Assembly: GCF_036898095.1 (NCBI RefSeq)
Contig: NC_090743.1
Coordinates: forward strand, 20,737,479-20,801,478
DNA from: Palaemon carinicauda
Lineage: Eukaryota; Arthropoda; Malacostraca; Decapoda; Palaemonidae
Direction: 5' to 3'
Length of the DNA stretch: 64,000 nucleotides
Part shown: piece after piece, positions 21,631 through 33,992 of the stretch
Position numbering within the stretch: position 1 is the stretch's first letter
Layout: each line of letters starts with the position of its first letter
Translations under genes and position numbers: made by a program
Notes under the pieces: generated by a model
The model's input: only the letters and a program-made list of their open reading frames with translations
What the model was told of the DNA's origin: nothing
Databases searched by the model: none

Positions 21631-23345
21631 CATCATCATCATATTATACAACGAGCTTGTTTTCTAAGCCAAACCACATATATGTATATAATATGAAAAG
21701 CAAAAGGCTAAGAACACTACCCTTAGGAACACCAGATACCACATTCCTATACTCACTATGGGCCCCATCAAAAACAACTCTTTGCGATCTATTACTCAAA
21801 AACTCAATAATAATGCTAACTCCTACTCCCAACTGTTTGAGTTTGAAAACAAGCGTCTCATGATTAAAATAGTCAAAGGCAGCACTAAAATCAAGGCCAA
21901 TCATACGAACTTCTTGACCACAATCAAGGGATTTCTATACAGTATTGGAGATTGTGAGAACGGTATTACATGCTCCAGGATCTTTAAAATGAAAACTACG
22001 CAAAAAATATTTACCTTCAGCATACTTGTTTAGACATTTTGCCTAAAGACGTTCAAACGCATTTGATGATATTGGAGTTATGGAAATTTGGCGGTAATCA
22101 GATGGGTTAGAGTTAACACAAACACATTACCAATTTTCCAATAAGGTTCTTCTTACAACTTTAAAAGAATGACAGACTACTCAGGAACAAAGAAATCAGC
22201 AGAATTTATAGCAAAAAAAAGAAGGGAAAAATACCATTTAATTCTACACCTACATAAGCATCGGTGTCCATCAAGAGTGTTTAAATTTCACGGAACCGAA
22301 AAGCTAAACTTGTAAGTTTAGCCTGAAGAAAACAGGAATGAGGAAGATCAAGATTTTCATTACTCTGCTTGCTGTCAAACACATCAGCCAAAAGTGTTGC
22401 CTTTTCCTTTGGACAGTGAATGACTGAGCCATCTGGTTTAAGTAAAGAAGGAACTACACCAAAAATTCTGGATTTTAGGGTAGCCCAATACCTATGTTCC
22501 TAGGTTGTACCAAAAAAGGTTTTTTATGGTTAATTTGTATTCATTTTTAGTTAAAGCATAAACTAGCGTGAGCAACAGCTCTTATCTGAGAGTATAGTTA
22601 TTCCAGGTCAAATCTGATCTGTTACCCTTCCAAAGATGATGGGCCACTTGCTTTGCTAAATAAGCAAGTCTACAATAATCCATGAACCAGGGTTTATCTT
22701 TCACTCGGTATGTAACATGGGAAAGGACACTCCTATCAGTAATGTTGACTAGATTATCATAACAAAGGTCTGTTGATATTTTATATATATGTCACATGAG
22801 TAAGACAAGGACAAGCTGCGCAGTCTTGATTATTAACAAAATTTAGGCATGATCAGATGTAACTGAAGAACCGACTTTACTTATTATAACGTCAGGGAAG
22901 TCAGTGTAAACTAAGAACAATCAGTAAGCAGACCTGTGAGTATCTTCACATATGATACACTGACAGCTTGATTCAGAGGCAAAGTCCAAAGCTCTTAAAC
23001 CGTTACAATCAGTAAGAGAAACAATAAAACACAATACCTTATGGGGAGTGTTGAAATCACTAGCAAGCACAAAAGACGCCTTTATAACATCTAATTGTAT
23101 CTTGACCATAATAAAAGACAATTAAAGAGAGAATCATCCAAGTCTGGATTTCGGGTGATCCCATACAAATAAAAGTTGTTATGCCTGCCACAAACTTTTA
23201 TTACCTGAATCTCATGACATCCACGTTCATACCAGGACTTATAAAATGCAGGATACTCGGTCGTAATATACCCTTTCCGTCGGAATAGCATCCCATTTTA
23301 AAATTATTTGTTACTTGTACCCTTTAATAAGGAGCGAAAATTCAC
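20004..23345 (-). mobile_element. LINE-1, second copy, decayed and interrupted
   Basis: It is collinear with 1928-4840 of LINE-1. The (ATT)n tail is at 20005-20057, then the 3' untranslated region, the C-terminal region, and the reverse transcriptase with GLDFSAAFDYFNHE near 21890 and SGVPKGSVL near 21720. Endonuclease remnants follow at 22921-23291 (ALDFASESS, GRHNNFYLY). Stops and frameshifts are numerous. A SINE-A insertion at 20888-21632 splits the palm domain. The extreme 5' end, including the 2A region, is not recognisable here. Confidence 0.85.
20888..21632 (+). repeat. SINE-A inserted within LINE-1 copy 2
   Basis: A near full-length copy starts at 'ttggccaggtcaccaacc' and ends with an (AAT)n tail at about 21587-21630. 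The LINE-1 sequence resumes immediately afterwards at the position where it stopped, as comparison with 2960-2990 shows. It is in the opposite orientation to its host. Confidence 0.85.
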
Positions 23346-23414
23346 CATATTTAAAGACAAACTATACAATAATGTTGACATGAACATGTACAGAAATATT
23401 TAACAATAATGATA

Positions 23415-23419
<5 letters not shown>

Positions 23420-23466
<47 letters not shown>

Positions 23467-23478
23467 TATATAATATAT

Positions 23479-23552
<74 letters not shown>
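23420..23552. repeat. (AT)n then (TG)n microsatellite
   Basis: About 110 bases of AT with small breaks, followed by about 20 bases of TG. Confidence 0.95.
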
Positions 23553-23664
23553 GAGAGTCCTGCATTATTATAAGATTCCTCTTAAATATGTAAATTTGAT
23601 TAAATTGTTCATGAGCATAGCAAGTGCAAAGTTAATGTTAATGGAGTCTTATAAAATGAATTTC

Positions 23665-24562
23665 CAGTGAACAGCGGAGTACTCTAAGGGAATGTGTTGT
23701 CACCTATGTTGTTTATCCTCCTCATGGATTTTATAATGTGTAGAACAGTCGAAGATGGTAGAGAAGGATTGAACTGGATTGGTAATAGGAATTCAGCAGA
23801 CCTAGAGTATGCTGGTGCTGTCCTTGTTAGCACAACACCACAGGATTTGCAATGCTTGCTTACCAGAATGCACGAGGTTGGGCTGAAGATAAATAGAATA
23901 AAGACAGAGATGATGAGAACGGAGTATGCAATGGAAGATGAAATATCATTGAAAGGATAAAGGATTGATGAGGTAGAATCATTCTAGTATTTAGGAAATA
24001 TGATCTCCAATAGTCTTTAAAATTAGAGCTTAGTGAAAAACTGAAAAAGGCAAATCAGACAATGGCTAGGTTAAGTAAAATTTGGAAATCAAATCGCCTG
24101 AAGTTACATATAGAAATCAGACTATATATCAGCTTAGTGAGATCGGTGTTACTCAATGGACATGAGTTATGGTATGACAATGAAACAATCTCCAATAGAT
24201 TTAGTAGATTTGAGAACGAAGCCCTCAGAAGGATATTAGGATTTAAATGACAGGACAGGATTAGAAATGAAACTATAAGAGAGATTACTCGAGTGCCATA
24301 TGTGGACGAGGTAATGATGAGGGGTAGATGGAGATGGTTTGGGCATGCTCTTCGTACTCCCCAAGAGAGATTAGTTCACTAAACGTTCAGCTGGGCTCCA
24401 CAAGGCACTAGTAGAGTTGGAAGACCCAGGCCTACATGGCTGAGGACTATGAAGCTTGAAGTAAGAGATGATGAATGAAGAAGTATTGAATTAAAAGCTC
24501 AAGATAGAGACGACTGGGTAAATCTAACCAGGGCCTTTTGCGTCAATAGGCGTTGGAGGAGA
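23665..24562 (+). pseudogene. RTE-like LINE reverse transcriptase C-terminal half
   Basis: Translation in shifting frames gives LSPMLFILLMDFIMCRTVE, then LEYAGAVLVS in place of the YADD-type active site, then a region with RLSKIWKSNRLKLHIEIRLY, ALRRILGFK, RWRWFGHALR and [10 protein letters not shown] at the end. This succession is typical of the RTE/BovB group C terminus, where the protein ends in a conserved Trp/Arg-rich motif. Several stops and frameshifts and the altered active site make it a dead fragment. It ends at an (AT)n microsatellite. Confidence 0.8.
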
Positions 24563-24568
24563 TGATAA

Positions 24569-24703
<135 letters not shown>

Positions 24704-24751
24704 AAGTGACATATGCATCCCATAGGCTAAAGATAAAATGTCTGATAAAAT

Positions 24752-24950
24752 TCGTAAACATGGCGGAGCCGACACACCATACAAAGCTACCCTCCAGAAT
24801 AGCCACTTCAACTGAAGGGAGGACAGTAATGATGGTTTGGAAAATGAATACTCATGAGGAAGATAAAGAAACGTAAGAAAAGGGAAACATCTTAATGAAC
24901 CATTCGTGGTCATTCTAATAAGCCTGCCCAAATATTATTTGAAAAAAACG
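24752..24950 (-). repeat. LINE-1 5' untranslated fragment
   Basis: Matches 5150-5300 ('gccacttcaactgaagggag' and flanking bases). Only the 5' end of the element is present here; a SINE-A fragment follows directly. Confidence 0.7.
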
Positions 24951-24954
24951 AGAG

Positions 24955-25400
24955 GAAGAGAAAACAGATGGAATAGTGTGCCCAAGTGTACCCTCAAGTA
25001 AGCAATAGAACTCTAAGCTAGGATAGTGGAAGAGCATGGTACAGAGGCTATGGCACTACCTAAGACTAGAGAACAATAGTTTGATTTTGGAGTGGTCCTC
25101 TCTCAGAGTAATTGCTTACCATGGCTGAAAAGTCTCTTCTGCCCTTACAAGTGAAAAGTAGTCAGTGAACAGTTAGAGTACAGTAGTAAAGAAGAATTGT
25201 TTGGTTATATTAGTGATGTTGGGTGTACGAGGAAAGAGGAGAATATATAAAGAATAAACCAGACTATTCAATGTATGTGTAGGCAAATGAAAAATGGGCC
25301 GTAACCAGAGAGGGATCCAGTGTAGTTCATTCCGACAAGTCAAAGGGCGCAATAACTCTAGCAGTAGTATCTCAACGGGTGGCTGATGCCCAGCCCAACC
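24955..25400 (-). repeat. SINE-A copy, 3' truncated
   Basis: It contains the body and 5' part of the family, through the 'gtatctcaacgggtggctga' edge. The 3' tail and (ATT)n are missing. Confidence 0.85.
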
Positions 25401-25497
25401 TCTTATTGGTATTCGAAGCTTCGAACCGAAGGAAACTTGATTTCTAATTTCTCAATGTTTTCTCGTGACCAGATTATGCCTGGATGGCTATTATTCC

Positions 25498-25500
<3 letters not shown>

Positions 25501-25540
<40 letters not shown>
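25501..25540. repeat. (GA)n microsatellite
   Basis: Forty bases of pure GA. Confidence 0.95.
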
Positions 25541-25542
<2 letters not shown>

Positions 25543-25769
25543 GGGCATTGCTACATCTTTTTCTTATCGCCAGAATCTTGGAGGATTTTAGAATAAAGAT
25601 TTTAAGTAAATCTTCTTTGTTTTTGTTTCTATTTTTATTTTATTTATAAACTTTGATGTTAAATAAATTATGAAGCAGATCTTATCAAATTAGAGACCTC
25701 ATCGAGGCAGTCTTCAAGTTACGAGTTTACCTATAACTTTTCTGCATATAACCGGTGATGAAGTATGGG

Positions 25770-25860
25770 ACAGAGGTAGATAGAGAACGCTGGCCAGAAA
25801 CATCGACCCCACATGAAGGTGGGAAAAGATGTAGACAAAGAAGAAGATAGCACGTTATTG
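25770..25860 (+). repeat. RTE-like LINE 3' tail fragment
   Basis: The stretch 'ggccagaaacatcgacccca' followed by 'aaaagatgtagacaaagaag' recurs at 37795-37875. In one frame it reads LARNIDPT then stop, a known style of RTE C terminus. The rest of the element is absent. Confidence 0.6.
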
Positions 25861-26077
25861 ATATATTGTAAAGCCAGAAAGGGCTTTATTAATATTGTTT
25901 GGCGTTTTCAATATTGTTAATAAGAATACAGAAGTATTGAATGCAATAGACTATTGACTTCTCGAATACAAGATTAATGAGAATATATAATTATTAAATA
26001 ATTATTGAACAATTATTTTCAAAGTCATTACCATCATGACGTCAGTTCTCAGAAATCGCTGCTTCCTGTTATGACAT

Positions 26078-26081
<4 letters not shown>

Positions 26082-26137
<56 letters not shown>
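26082..26137. repeat. (TC)n microsatellite
   Basis: About 56 bases of TC. Confidence 0.95.
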
Positions 26138-26140
<3 letters not shown>

Positions 26141-26192
26141 CATCACCCCAACCCTCCAGCAATTAAAGTGGATAAGATTAAAAGAAAAGTGT

Positions 26193-26590
26193 ATGTACGA
26201 TGTTTGTGTTTTTGTTTTTAAAAGTTTGAGAAAAGAATATCCCAACTGGCTATACACATTTCCTACAGTTGGTAATTGTAGGAATGCATTAACCAGACAG
26301 AATGAAAATCTATATGTAGACAGCTATCGAACGGATTTGGGTTCACGCTCAATGGCAATAAGGGGCCCAGCTTGCTGGAACAAACTACCTCTGGAAATAA
26401 GAAAATGTATAAATGTTAGTTCTGATTTATTCAAAAAGAAACTTAAGCAATATTTGTTAAATTTTACTTGAATGTATATATATCCTAGATTTTTATAATC
26501 CAATTATTGTGAATTTTATGTAAATAATTTATATTGTTATGTAACAGAATAACCATTTTATAATGGAATAAAGGTTTTTGACTTTGACTT

Positions 26591-26592
<2 letters not shown>
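26193..26592 (+). pseudogene. LINE reverse transcriptase C-terminal end with (TTTGAC)n tail
   Basis: An open stretch of 92 codons contains YRTDLGSRSMAIRGPACWNK followed by LPLEI and a basic C terminus, the common end of CR1/Jockey-like reverse transcriptases. About 100 bases of 3' untranslated sequence follow, including AATAAAGG, then short TTTGAC repeats. That tail structure is typical of non-LTR elements. The upstream 90 percent of the element is missing, as expected for 5' truncation during integration. It differs from LINE-1, which has an ATT tail. Confidence 0.8.

Positions 26593-26593
<1 letters not shown>

Positions 26594-26673
<80 letters not shown>
26594..26673. repeat. (TC)n microsatellite
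   Basis: About 80 bases of TC, directly after the LINE tail. Confidence 0.95.
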
Positions 26674-26677
<4 letters not shown>

Positions 26678-26679
26678 CC

Positions 26680-28015
26680 TTGGGTGGATGTATCCTCACT
26701 TAACAGGTCATAACCTTGAACCGGTGATGTCAAACGAAAAGAAAATGGCGCCACTAGGCTGCTGTCATGAGTTTACACGAAGGCAAATTTTATTCCATAT
26801 TTCCTTTACATGAAGATTTCATGTCAGTTCACATGAATTTAATTTCCCCTTTCAGTTCCAGTATTTTTTATTAACATGAATTTTTCAGAAAAAAAGATAA
26901 CCACTATTTGAAAATATACGATTATCTTGAGGCAATTTCATTATGGACTAGCTCGATTTTTTAGAGGTCAAATTATATGTAATTTTGGTTCGTTTTATCC
27001 TTCTGTCAGACTTACTTTTTTAGGTATGAAATTGTGTTTAACCAACGGCTAAGAATCGTTTTATTGTTCATTTTGAGAATAATCCAAGACCTCCTCTTTC
27101 TGTAGGTTGGGGGTAATCAAACTTCAAACTGAAAGCCATCGTCAGTGTATCGAAATAGGTAGGTATCCAGGGAGCGCATATCTCCGCCAACCCCCTTAGT
27201 CCTAAGATCATACTTAAACCGACTCAGAAAAGAGTTGTTGTCCAGATACAAAACGTAATATTGACATATGTGGTTAACTTGGTGGTAGTTGCTAGGCATT
27301 ACTTATGGGGTAATATCCTTAACATCCAATCGTAAACCGAACCAAAACATAACCTTGGGGAAAATAATGAGGCGGTAGAAGATTTTCAGTGGAAAAATGA
27401 TGTAACTCAGCAAAACCCTACCATGGCTACCACCCTTCTTCCCACCCTCACAAAAAAGTTACACCTCATGAGCATACAAGTCGGTTGAAGGACGCCTTCT
27501 CAAATAGGAAAACCAACATAATTTTGTATTGTTGTGTCACCTGTAAGAGTTTGAAATGACAGAGTAATAATGAACAATATTCATCATGGAGTCAATGCAT
27601 CTACTACACTGATGTAGCCGGATGGCAGCGAAGTCAAGAATGACATCAGCATAAAGGGTAGGATTATAATATCCCAGTACAAACTCGTGGGAACATAAGA
27701 CCGACCCGAGCAATTTGGTTTCCCGCTCCCGCCTCTGGGTTGCAGTCCCGAAGGCAAAATTAGTCATTAGCTAGCGATGCGGGGAAGATGATCTGAAATA
27801 AGCCGCTTGGCGACCGCCAATACGTGTAAGTAAGAATGTGTTGGAACTTAAAAGGAACTGATGTTAGATTTTAAGAATTCTTTATTTGTAATAGGGCGGT
27901 TTTTTTTTTTTTCTTAAGTGTGATTTGAAGTTAAATTGGTTGCTAGATTTGTCTAGTCGAAGTATCGTACCGTGGCACAAGAATGTCAGATTTCTTTTAA
28001 GAATATAATTTTTTA
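26680..28015. other. Unassigned stretch
   Basis: I find no persuasive exon, no window-internal repeat and no tandem array. Short open frames on the minus strand (27117-27299, 27537-27767) lack recognisable motifs. Confidence 0.45.
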
Positions 28016-28021
28016 CCATTT

Positions 28022-28120
28022 ATAAAAACATCATTACTACTAATAGACACAAAGGAGTTCTCAAGCTAATATTTGATCTGTTTATACAACGGCTAGTTTG
28101 TATTCTCAATACAATTTCAT
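28022..28120 (+). repeat. Direct repeat, left copy
   Basis: About 100 bases ('aaaacatcattactactaat' to 'tcaatacaatttcat') recur with a small insertion at 29726-29839. The family is not identified. Confidence 0.75.
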
Positions 28121-28796
28121 AGCCATGTGTATCATTTTTTTTTTTTTATCCGAAGGGGGAGGGCTACTGGAAAAATGGCAATTTTGGGTGAAATTTACGC
28201 AGATCAATTTTCGCCACCAATGACATGCACATCGAGTGCTCTTGTCGGATGTAAAATTTCAAAGCTCTATCGCATCTAAAAATGGGTGAAAATATTTTTT
28301 TTTATTTTTATTTTTCATTTCTTGCATCAAAGAGTATAGAAAATGGGAAAATATGACCTTCGTTATAATATCACTAATTATATATAAGTGAGGGGACCAG
28401 GAACCATAAGTAAGGGGACCAGGTACCATAAAGGTACCCCCAAGAATGACAGAAACACAATTTAAGTAGTTGTATTGCTTTATGTTAATTTTTTTTTTTA
28501 CAAACTTCGTCGGTCAATATTACAAAAGTAAGTTTTCCTATAATTGTTGCACTTCAAAACCCATCTCTTCTTTATATATTGTCAGATTTCTTTCATTTAA
28601 AACCAGTAAATTCCTCATTAAATTTTGTTTCAAATGTACAATAAGAAATAGGTAAATTTATGCCTTCTGTTTTTTTAAATAATTTTTACATTTTTGTTGA
28701 ATATATGTCGTGTGTCTATTCTGCTCCGTTTGGAAAGTTCATTGAAAATCAGTAAATAATTTTTTGTTATATCAAACATTTATATGGTAACTTTTG
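28120..28796. other. Unassigned AT-rich stretch between direct repeat and SINE-A
   Basis: Contains short poly-T runs and a small local duplication of 'aggggaccaggaaccataag'-like text at 28390-28435. No gene is seen. Confidence 0.5.
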
Positions 28797-29443
28797 TAGT
28801 TAGTAGGTTGGCCAGGGCACCAGCCGCCCGTTGAGATACTACCGCTAGAGAGTTTTGGGGTCCTTTGACTGGCTAGACTGTACTACATTGGATCCTTCTC
28901 TCTGGTTACGGTTCTTTCCCTTTGCCTACACAGATACCGAATAGTCTGGCCTATTCTTCACAGATTCTCCTCTGTCCTCATACACCTGACAACACTGAGA
29001 TTACCAAACAATTCTTCACCCAAGGGGTTAAATTGCACTGTAATTGTTCAATGGCCACTTTTCTCTTGGTAAGGGTAGAAGAGACTCTTTAGCTATGGTA
29101 AGCAGCTCTTCTAGGAAAAGGACACTCCAAACCATTGTTCTCTAGTCTTGGGTAGTGCCATAGCCTCTGTACCATGGTCTTCCACCGTCTTGGATTAGAG
29201 TTCTCTTGCTTGAGGGTACACTCAGGCACACTGTTCTATCTAGTTTCTCTTCCTCTTGTTTTCTTAACGTTTTTATTGTTTATATAGGAAATATTCATTT
29301 TAATGTTGTTACTGTTCTTAAAATATTTTATTTTTCCTTGTTTCCTTTCCTCAATGGGTTATTTTCCCTGTTGGGGCACCTGAGCTTATAGCATCCTGCT
29401 TTTCAAATCAGGGTTATAGCTTAGTATTTAATAATAATAATAA
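28797..29443 (+). repeat. SINE-A, full-length reference copy
   Basis: It starts 'gttggccagggcaccagccg', runs about 640 bases and ends 'ggttatagcttagtattt' plus an (AAT)n tail. Blocks along it match every other SINE-A copy in the window. It has no coding capacity. An A-box-like 'tggccagggca' lies near its start, but no good B box is visible, so a tRNA origin is uncertain. Confidence 0.88.
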
Positions 29444-29657
29444 TAATTTTGTAGAGAATTTATCTGTGATTGTTTTTATCTTTGATTTTTGCAATTTGGT
29501 AAAAAACTGTGCGAGCCTTCAGGTTTTAACCGAGGTCTTTTTTTCAAATCGGAAAATATTGATTAGAAATTGGGGGGGGGATAAATTTAGTTGAAATTTG
29601 TGGGAGAAACTCTTCAAAAGGTGTACTATAGAATGCGCACCCTACCATTTTGATTTA

Positions 29658-29659
<2 letters not shown>

Positions 29660-29713
<54 letters not shown>
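29660..29713. repeat. Poly-T tract
   Basis: About 54 consecutive T residues, adjacent to the right copy of the 100-bp direct repeat. Confidence 0.95.
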
Positions 29714-29715
<2 letters not shown>

Positions 29716-29725
29716 TTGCCTCCTA

Positions 29726-29839
29726 TAATAAAAACATCATTACTACTAACAGACACAAAGGGGTTCTTCTCAAGAAGAGTATTAGCTAATATTTGACCTG
29801 TTTATACAACGGCAAGTTTGTACTCTATACAATTTCATC
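29726..29839 (+). repeat. Direct repeat, right copy
   Basis: Second copy of the sequence at 28022-28120, with a short insertion near 29765-29785. Confidence 0.75.
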
Positions 29840-30389
29840 TGAAGGAAATACGTAAACTGTGTTGAATTTTACAAAGTCTCTGTCCGTATTCAATTAATAT
29901 ATGTTATCTTAATCGTTTATTTTCTGTAGCTCGAACAACTAAAAAATAAAACATTTAAAAGTATTATGGAATGAATATTAAACCTCACAACTCAACTATT
30001 GTTAATAGTACATACAAACACACCCTCAAAATGGATTATCTAAAAATTTAATTCCTTTATATTTCTTTTATCACGCAAAATTACTTTTCGGTAATTTCTT
30101 AGATCGATGTTAAAAATGAAGAATTTATTAATAACTTTGGGATTCATATCAAATCGGTAATGTTTTACTTCAACTTGAAAGTTCATTTATTAGATGTTGA
30201 AAAATATTTTGCCTTTTTATTTTACACCTAACAATGCAGATGAACTGGAGGAGCCAAATTAGGTGTTTAACAAAATATCAATGGTTTACCAAACATTCTG
30301 GCTTAAGAATATTCTTATGAAAACAAAAAATGTATGCCAAACATTCTGGCCTAAGAATGTTTTTTATGAAAGGTTTAAAGGCCGCTCAT
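29840..30389. other. Unassigned AT-rich stretch
   Basis: The only structure seen is a short local duplication of 'caaacattctggcttaagaa' near 30291 and 30330. Confidence 0.5.
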
Positions 30390-30600
30390 GAAAGGCAGAG
30401 GCAAGGGACAGTGACATTGCCCTATCAAGCAGGACAATGCCCTAAAGACTAACCATATATACATTCATATGATCAGCGCCCAAGCCCCCTTTCGCCCAAG
30501 CCCAATTTCCACCCAAGCTAGGACCAAGGAGGGTCAGGCAATGGCTGCAGATGCTCGCAAGAATGGTGAGGTTGCAGCGACCAAAGAAACTAGCATAGAA
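30390..30600 (-). repeat. SINE-B copy, tRNA head missing
   Basis: Matches 1-210 closely ('gtgacattgccctatcaagc' and the 'gatcagcgcccaagcccc' block) in the same orientation. The tRNA-like 5' end is absent, and a short T run follows 'gaaactagcatagaaaaa'. Confidence 0.8.
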
Positions 30601-30619
30601 AAATTTTTTTAACAAATAT

Positions 30620-32300
30620 TCTGGCCTAATCTGTGTTGCAAATGCGTAATTCCAATCTCGTATAGTCACCAAAACTAAATATGTACTTGGATCTGAGTTG
30701 TGATATTTCTGTGTCAACGCTACCAATGAAAAAGTTTGTATTTAGGCATAAATACCAGAAAATAACCAGAAATTTGAAATTAGTTCTCTTGCCTCCTTTA
30801 CAAAATACAGTATATTTATGACTTCGACATATTTGTACATTACACTATAGCAGGACGTAAACTGCAAAACGAATGCGTCCTTTTTCCCCCTTACAGAAAT
30901 TAAGTTCCTAATGGTATTACTTCTTACTTCCCCTATTGTTGTCCATCATGTGATTACAACAAACTATTCCTTAAGAAAAAAAAAAATATTGATTTTTCCC
31001 GTCCTGTCAAACGAAATTCAGCTGTACTCTGTTAGCCACTGCTCTAGATGACCGTAAAAGATTATCGTATTCCTCATTCCATATTTGTATCTTAGTCGAA
31101 AGTAGGACAACTACAAAATGCAAACATCAGTTCAGTATGTATACATCCATCCTAGCACATAGAGACGAATATCTCTAATTAATACTTACATAACCGTCCT
31201 TGGAGGAGACTATGTTTGAACCCATTTTGGTCTAGTACATCAAGTCAGGCCTACTCAGGTCCGTTTTCACCATTTAGGCCTTTTAGGCAGTAGCCCGGGG
31301 GCGACAACTCCACTTGAGGTGGGTGCCCTTTGGAATTACGACAGGCAGGCTTATTTTCAACACCAAACCGCATATCGTACTTATCTAATATGAACATATT
31401 GTCACAAGACAAAAAATATTTATATGAGTTAAATTATTTGGTTTTTGTGTAAATCTGTCACTAGCCACTGGACCTGAAGAAAGAGTTGCACCATTAATGT
31501 GGAATGTAAACTGCTGTCATTCTTTTACTTCCCAGGTCAAAGCGTGAGGGGATTTGAGGTGGGGCAACCTAGATCTAGGTGACCTAGATAGCAGATGTCA
31601 CGTAGTAAAAGGCTACCACCTATCTTCAGGAGGAAGCACCTGATCCCCATAGAGACAGGTGCCATAAAAACTTACCCTTGGAAGTAGAATGAGAGGAGTC
31701 GGGTGCGGAACATGGCCGCATGCCCTCGTCACCGCTGGGCGATCAGTACGCCCAAACAACACTCCCCTAGGTTGCGATCTTAGGAGTAATATTCGCCTTA
31801 TACTTATAACGTGAGACAAGTAACATTTGTGCCCCTCCCCCATGCTTTACGTGGATAGAAATTAAGATCGTAATGTTTAGTTAATAAGTCAGATTGGAAC
31901 TCGAGATAAATTGCTAGTCTACTGATGAAAGAAGATTAATAGTATTTTGCTCGAAGTCCGTTATCCCCGAATGTGTCTGTAATTTACAAGTAATTCATTG
32001 TTAAATAACATTAAGATCATTTTAAGATAAACTATTCCAGCAATTTAAAAGTCAGCGAGAGACTTATATTTCTTCCGTTATGTAATTCCCAAGGTTTAAA
32101 GTTTTATTTTATTTACTTTAAAGAAGATTTCTGCTCATGTTTCTGTGAAAATGAACTTAGACAATAAATCTTCTTCGATGTAAAAGTCGTCTAATTCACC
32201 GCCTCTCACCATTTATTATTTAATTTCCACACACATAGTGACAATATAAAGGGTCAAGTGCTGTACTATAGATACAGCGTAAGATTACATTCAAGTGGTC
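30620..32300. other. Unassigned stretch
   Basis: It is moderately AT-rich with a GC-richer island at 31500-31860. The minus-strand frame at 31613-31843 has no recognisable motif. No repeat match was found elsewhere in the window. Confidence 0.45.
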
Positions 32301-32304
32301 ATCT

Positions 32305-32485
32305 TCAGCGCACATTAGTAACAACTCTTTGCAACCTATTAGTCAGAAAATTGATAAGAATACTGAGGAACATTCTATCTCCAACTCCAATATGATCACG
32401 TTTCAAAACAGTCAAAAAGAGCACTAAGGTAGCGACCAATCATACGAGTGTTTTGACCAGAATCTAAGGACTTCTGTCTTGACTG
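32305..32485 (-). repeat. LINE-1 internal fragment
   Basis: Matches 3110-3290 of LINE-1 ('caacaactctttg' region to 'gaccaatcatacga') with many changes. A SINE-A copy abuts its right edge. Confidence 0.65.
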
Positions 32486-32489
32486 AAAG

Positions 32490-33054
32490 CCTTCTCTCTG
32501 GTTACGGTTCATTTTCCCCTTGCCTACACATACACCAAATAGTCTGGCCTATTTTTTATAGATTCTCCTCTGTCATACATTTGACAACCTGTGATTACCT
32601 AACAAATCTTCTTCACCCAAGGGGTTAAGTACTGCACTGTAATTGTTCAGTGGCCACTTTCCTCTTGGTAAGGTTAGAAGAGACTCTTTAGCTCTGGTAA
32701 GCAGCTCTTCTAGGAGAAAGACACTCTAAAATTAAACCATTGTTTTCTAGCCTTGGGTAGTGCCATAGCCTCTGTCTTGGGTTAGAGTTCTCTTTCTTGA
32801 GGGTACACTCGGGCACACTATTCTATCTTATTTCTCTTCCTCTTGTTTTGTTAAAGTTTTTATAGTTTATATAGGAAATATTTATCTTAATGTTGTTACT
32901 GTTCTTGAAATATTTTACTATTCTTTGAATGTTGTTACTGTTCTTGAAATATTTTACTATTCTTTTGATTCCTTTCCTCACTGGGCTATTTTCCCTGTTG
33001 GAGCCCCTAGGATTATAGTATCATGCTTTTCCAACTAGGGTTGTAGCTTAGCAA

Positions 33055-33112
<58 letters not shown>
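32490..33112 (+). repeat. SINE-A copy
   Basis: It starts within the family at 'tctctggttacggttcattt' and ends with an (AAT)n tail of about 55 bases. A local duplication, 'gttgttactgttcttgaaat', occurs at 32891 and 32933. Confidence 0.85.
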
Positions 33113-33113
<1 letters not shown>

Positions 33114-33119
33114 TTTAAG

Positions 33120-33860
33120 AAAGAGTATAGAATATATCAGTTGTAATAATGGGAGGCTATGCTCTTGAATCAGTAATGTTAGCATTTAAGAAAAGTAAAT
33201 TCTTTGGTAAGAATTGAAGGAGATATCACTAATCACCCCATTAGTACATGTGAAATTGATGATAACCAATTTATTTATCTCTTGTAGGGATTAGCAATGT
33301 CAGATAGCTCAGCAGCTCCAAATACTGTATTTTGCACAAGACTCCAGCACCCTCTATCTCACCCACCCACCCATGACTATTGTTATGATTTAACAATGAC
33401 GCTAAATATTCAAAATGGCTTTATTGAAAAATTTGGTTACACAGAGTATTTTCTTATTCAATTTCGTTATCATCACCTAAAGTATTTTAATAAAATTTTA
33501 CATTTCAAAGCGTGAATTTTCAATTATTGAATTTGTTTCGTACAAAATGTTGTAATAAAAAGAATTGATGTTTGAATATTTAAGAACCCTGCTAGTTCTA
33601 TGTTTCCTTAAGATAAACTTGATTTTGGAAAACATACTATTACGGCTATATTTGCCTATTTTGGGTATTTTCCTTTGTATAAATCGCCTTACCAAACTGA
33701 AACTATTGTTCTCGCGTAATCTAAAATAGGTTTTACAGTACACAAGACTTGCCCACAGTGTGTAACAATCAGAATAGATCTTATCAGAATTAGACGTGAA
33801 TTAAACTAAAGAGGTAAATATCTCCTTCCTTCGTATGTTCTTGATCATGTGCATTTCTCT
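33120..33860. other. Unassigned AT-rich stretch
   Basis: I see no exon, tandem repeat or family match. Confidence 0.5.
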
Positions 33861-33862
33861 AT

Positions 33863-33867
<5 letters not shown>

Positions 33868-33942
<75 letters not shown>
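33868..33942. repeat. (AT)n microsatellite
   Basis: About 75 bases of AT. Confidence 0.95.
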
Positions 33943-33943
<1 letters not shown>

Positions 33944-33992
33944 CTATTCTAAAAGAGATAGATTGGCAGAGAAACAATCATTTTGAAAAAAA

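Noticed and set aside
31613..31843. Minus-strand frame of 76 codons in a GC-richer island
   Set aside because: No motif, no splice sites that fit and no repeat match; it could equally be chance.
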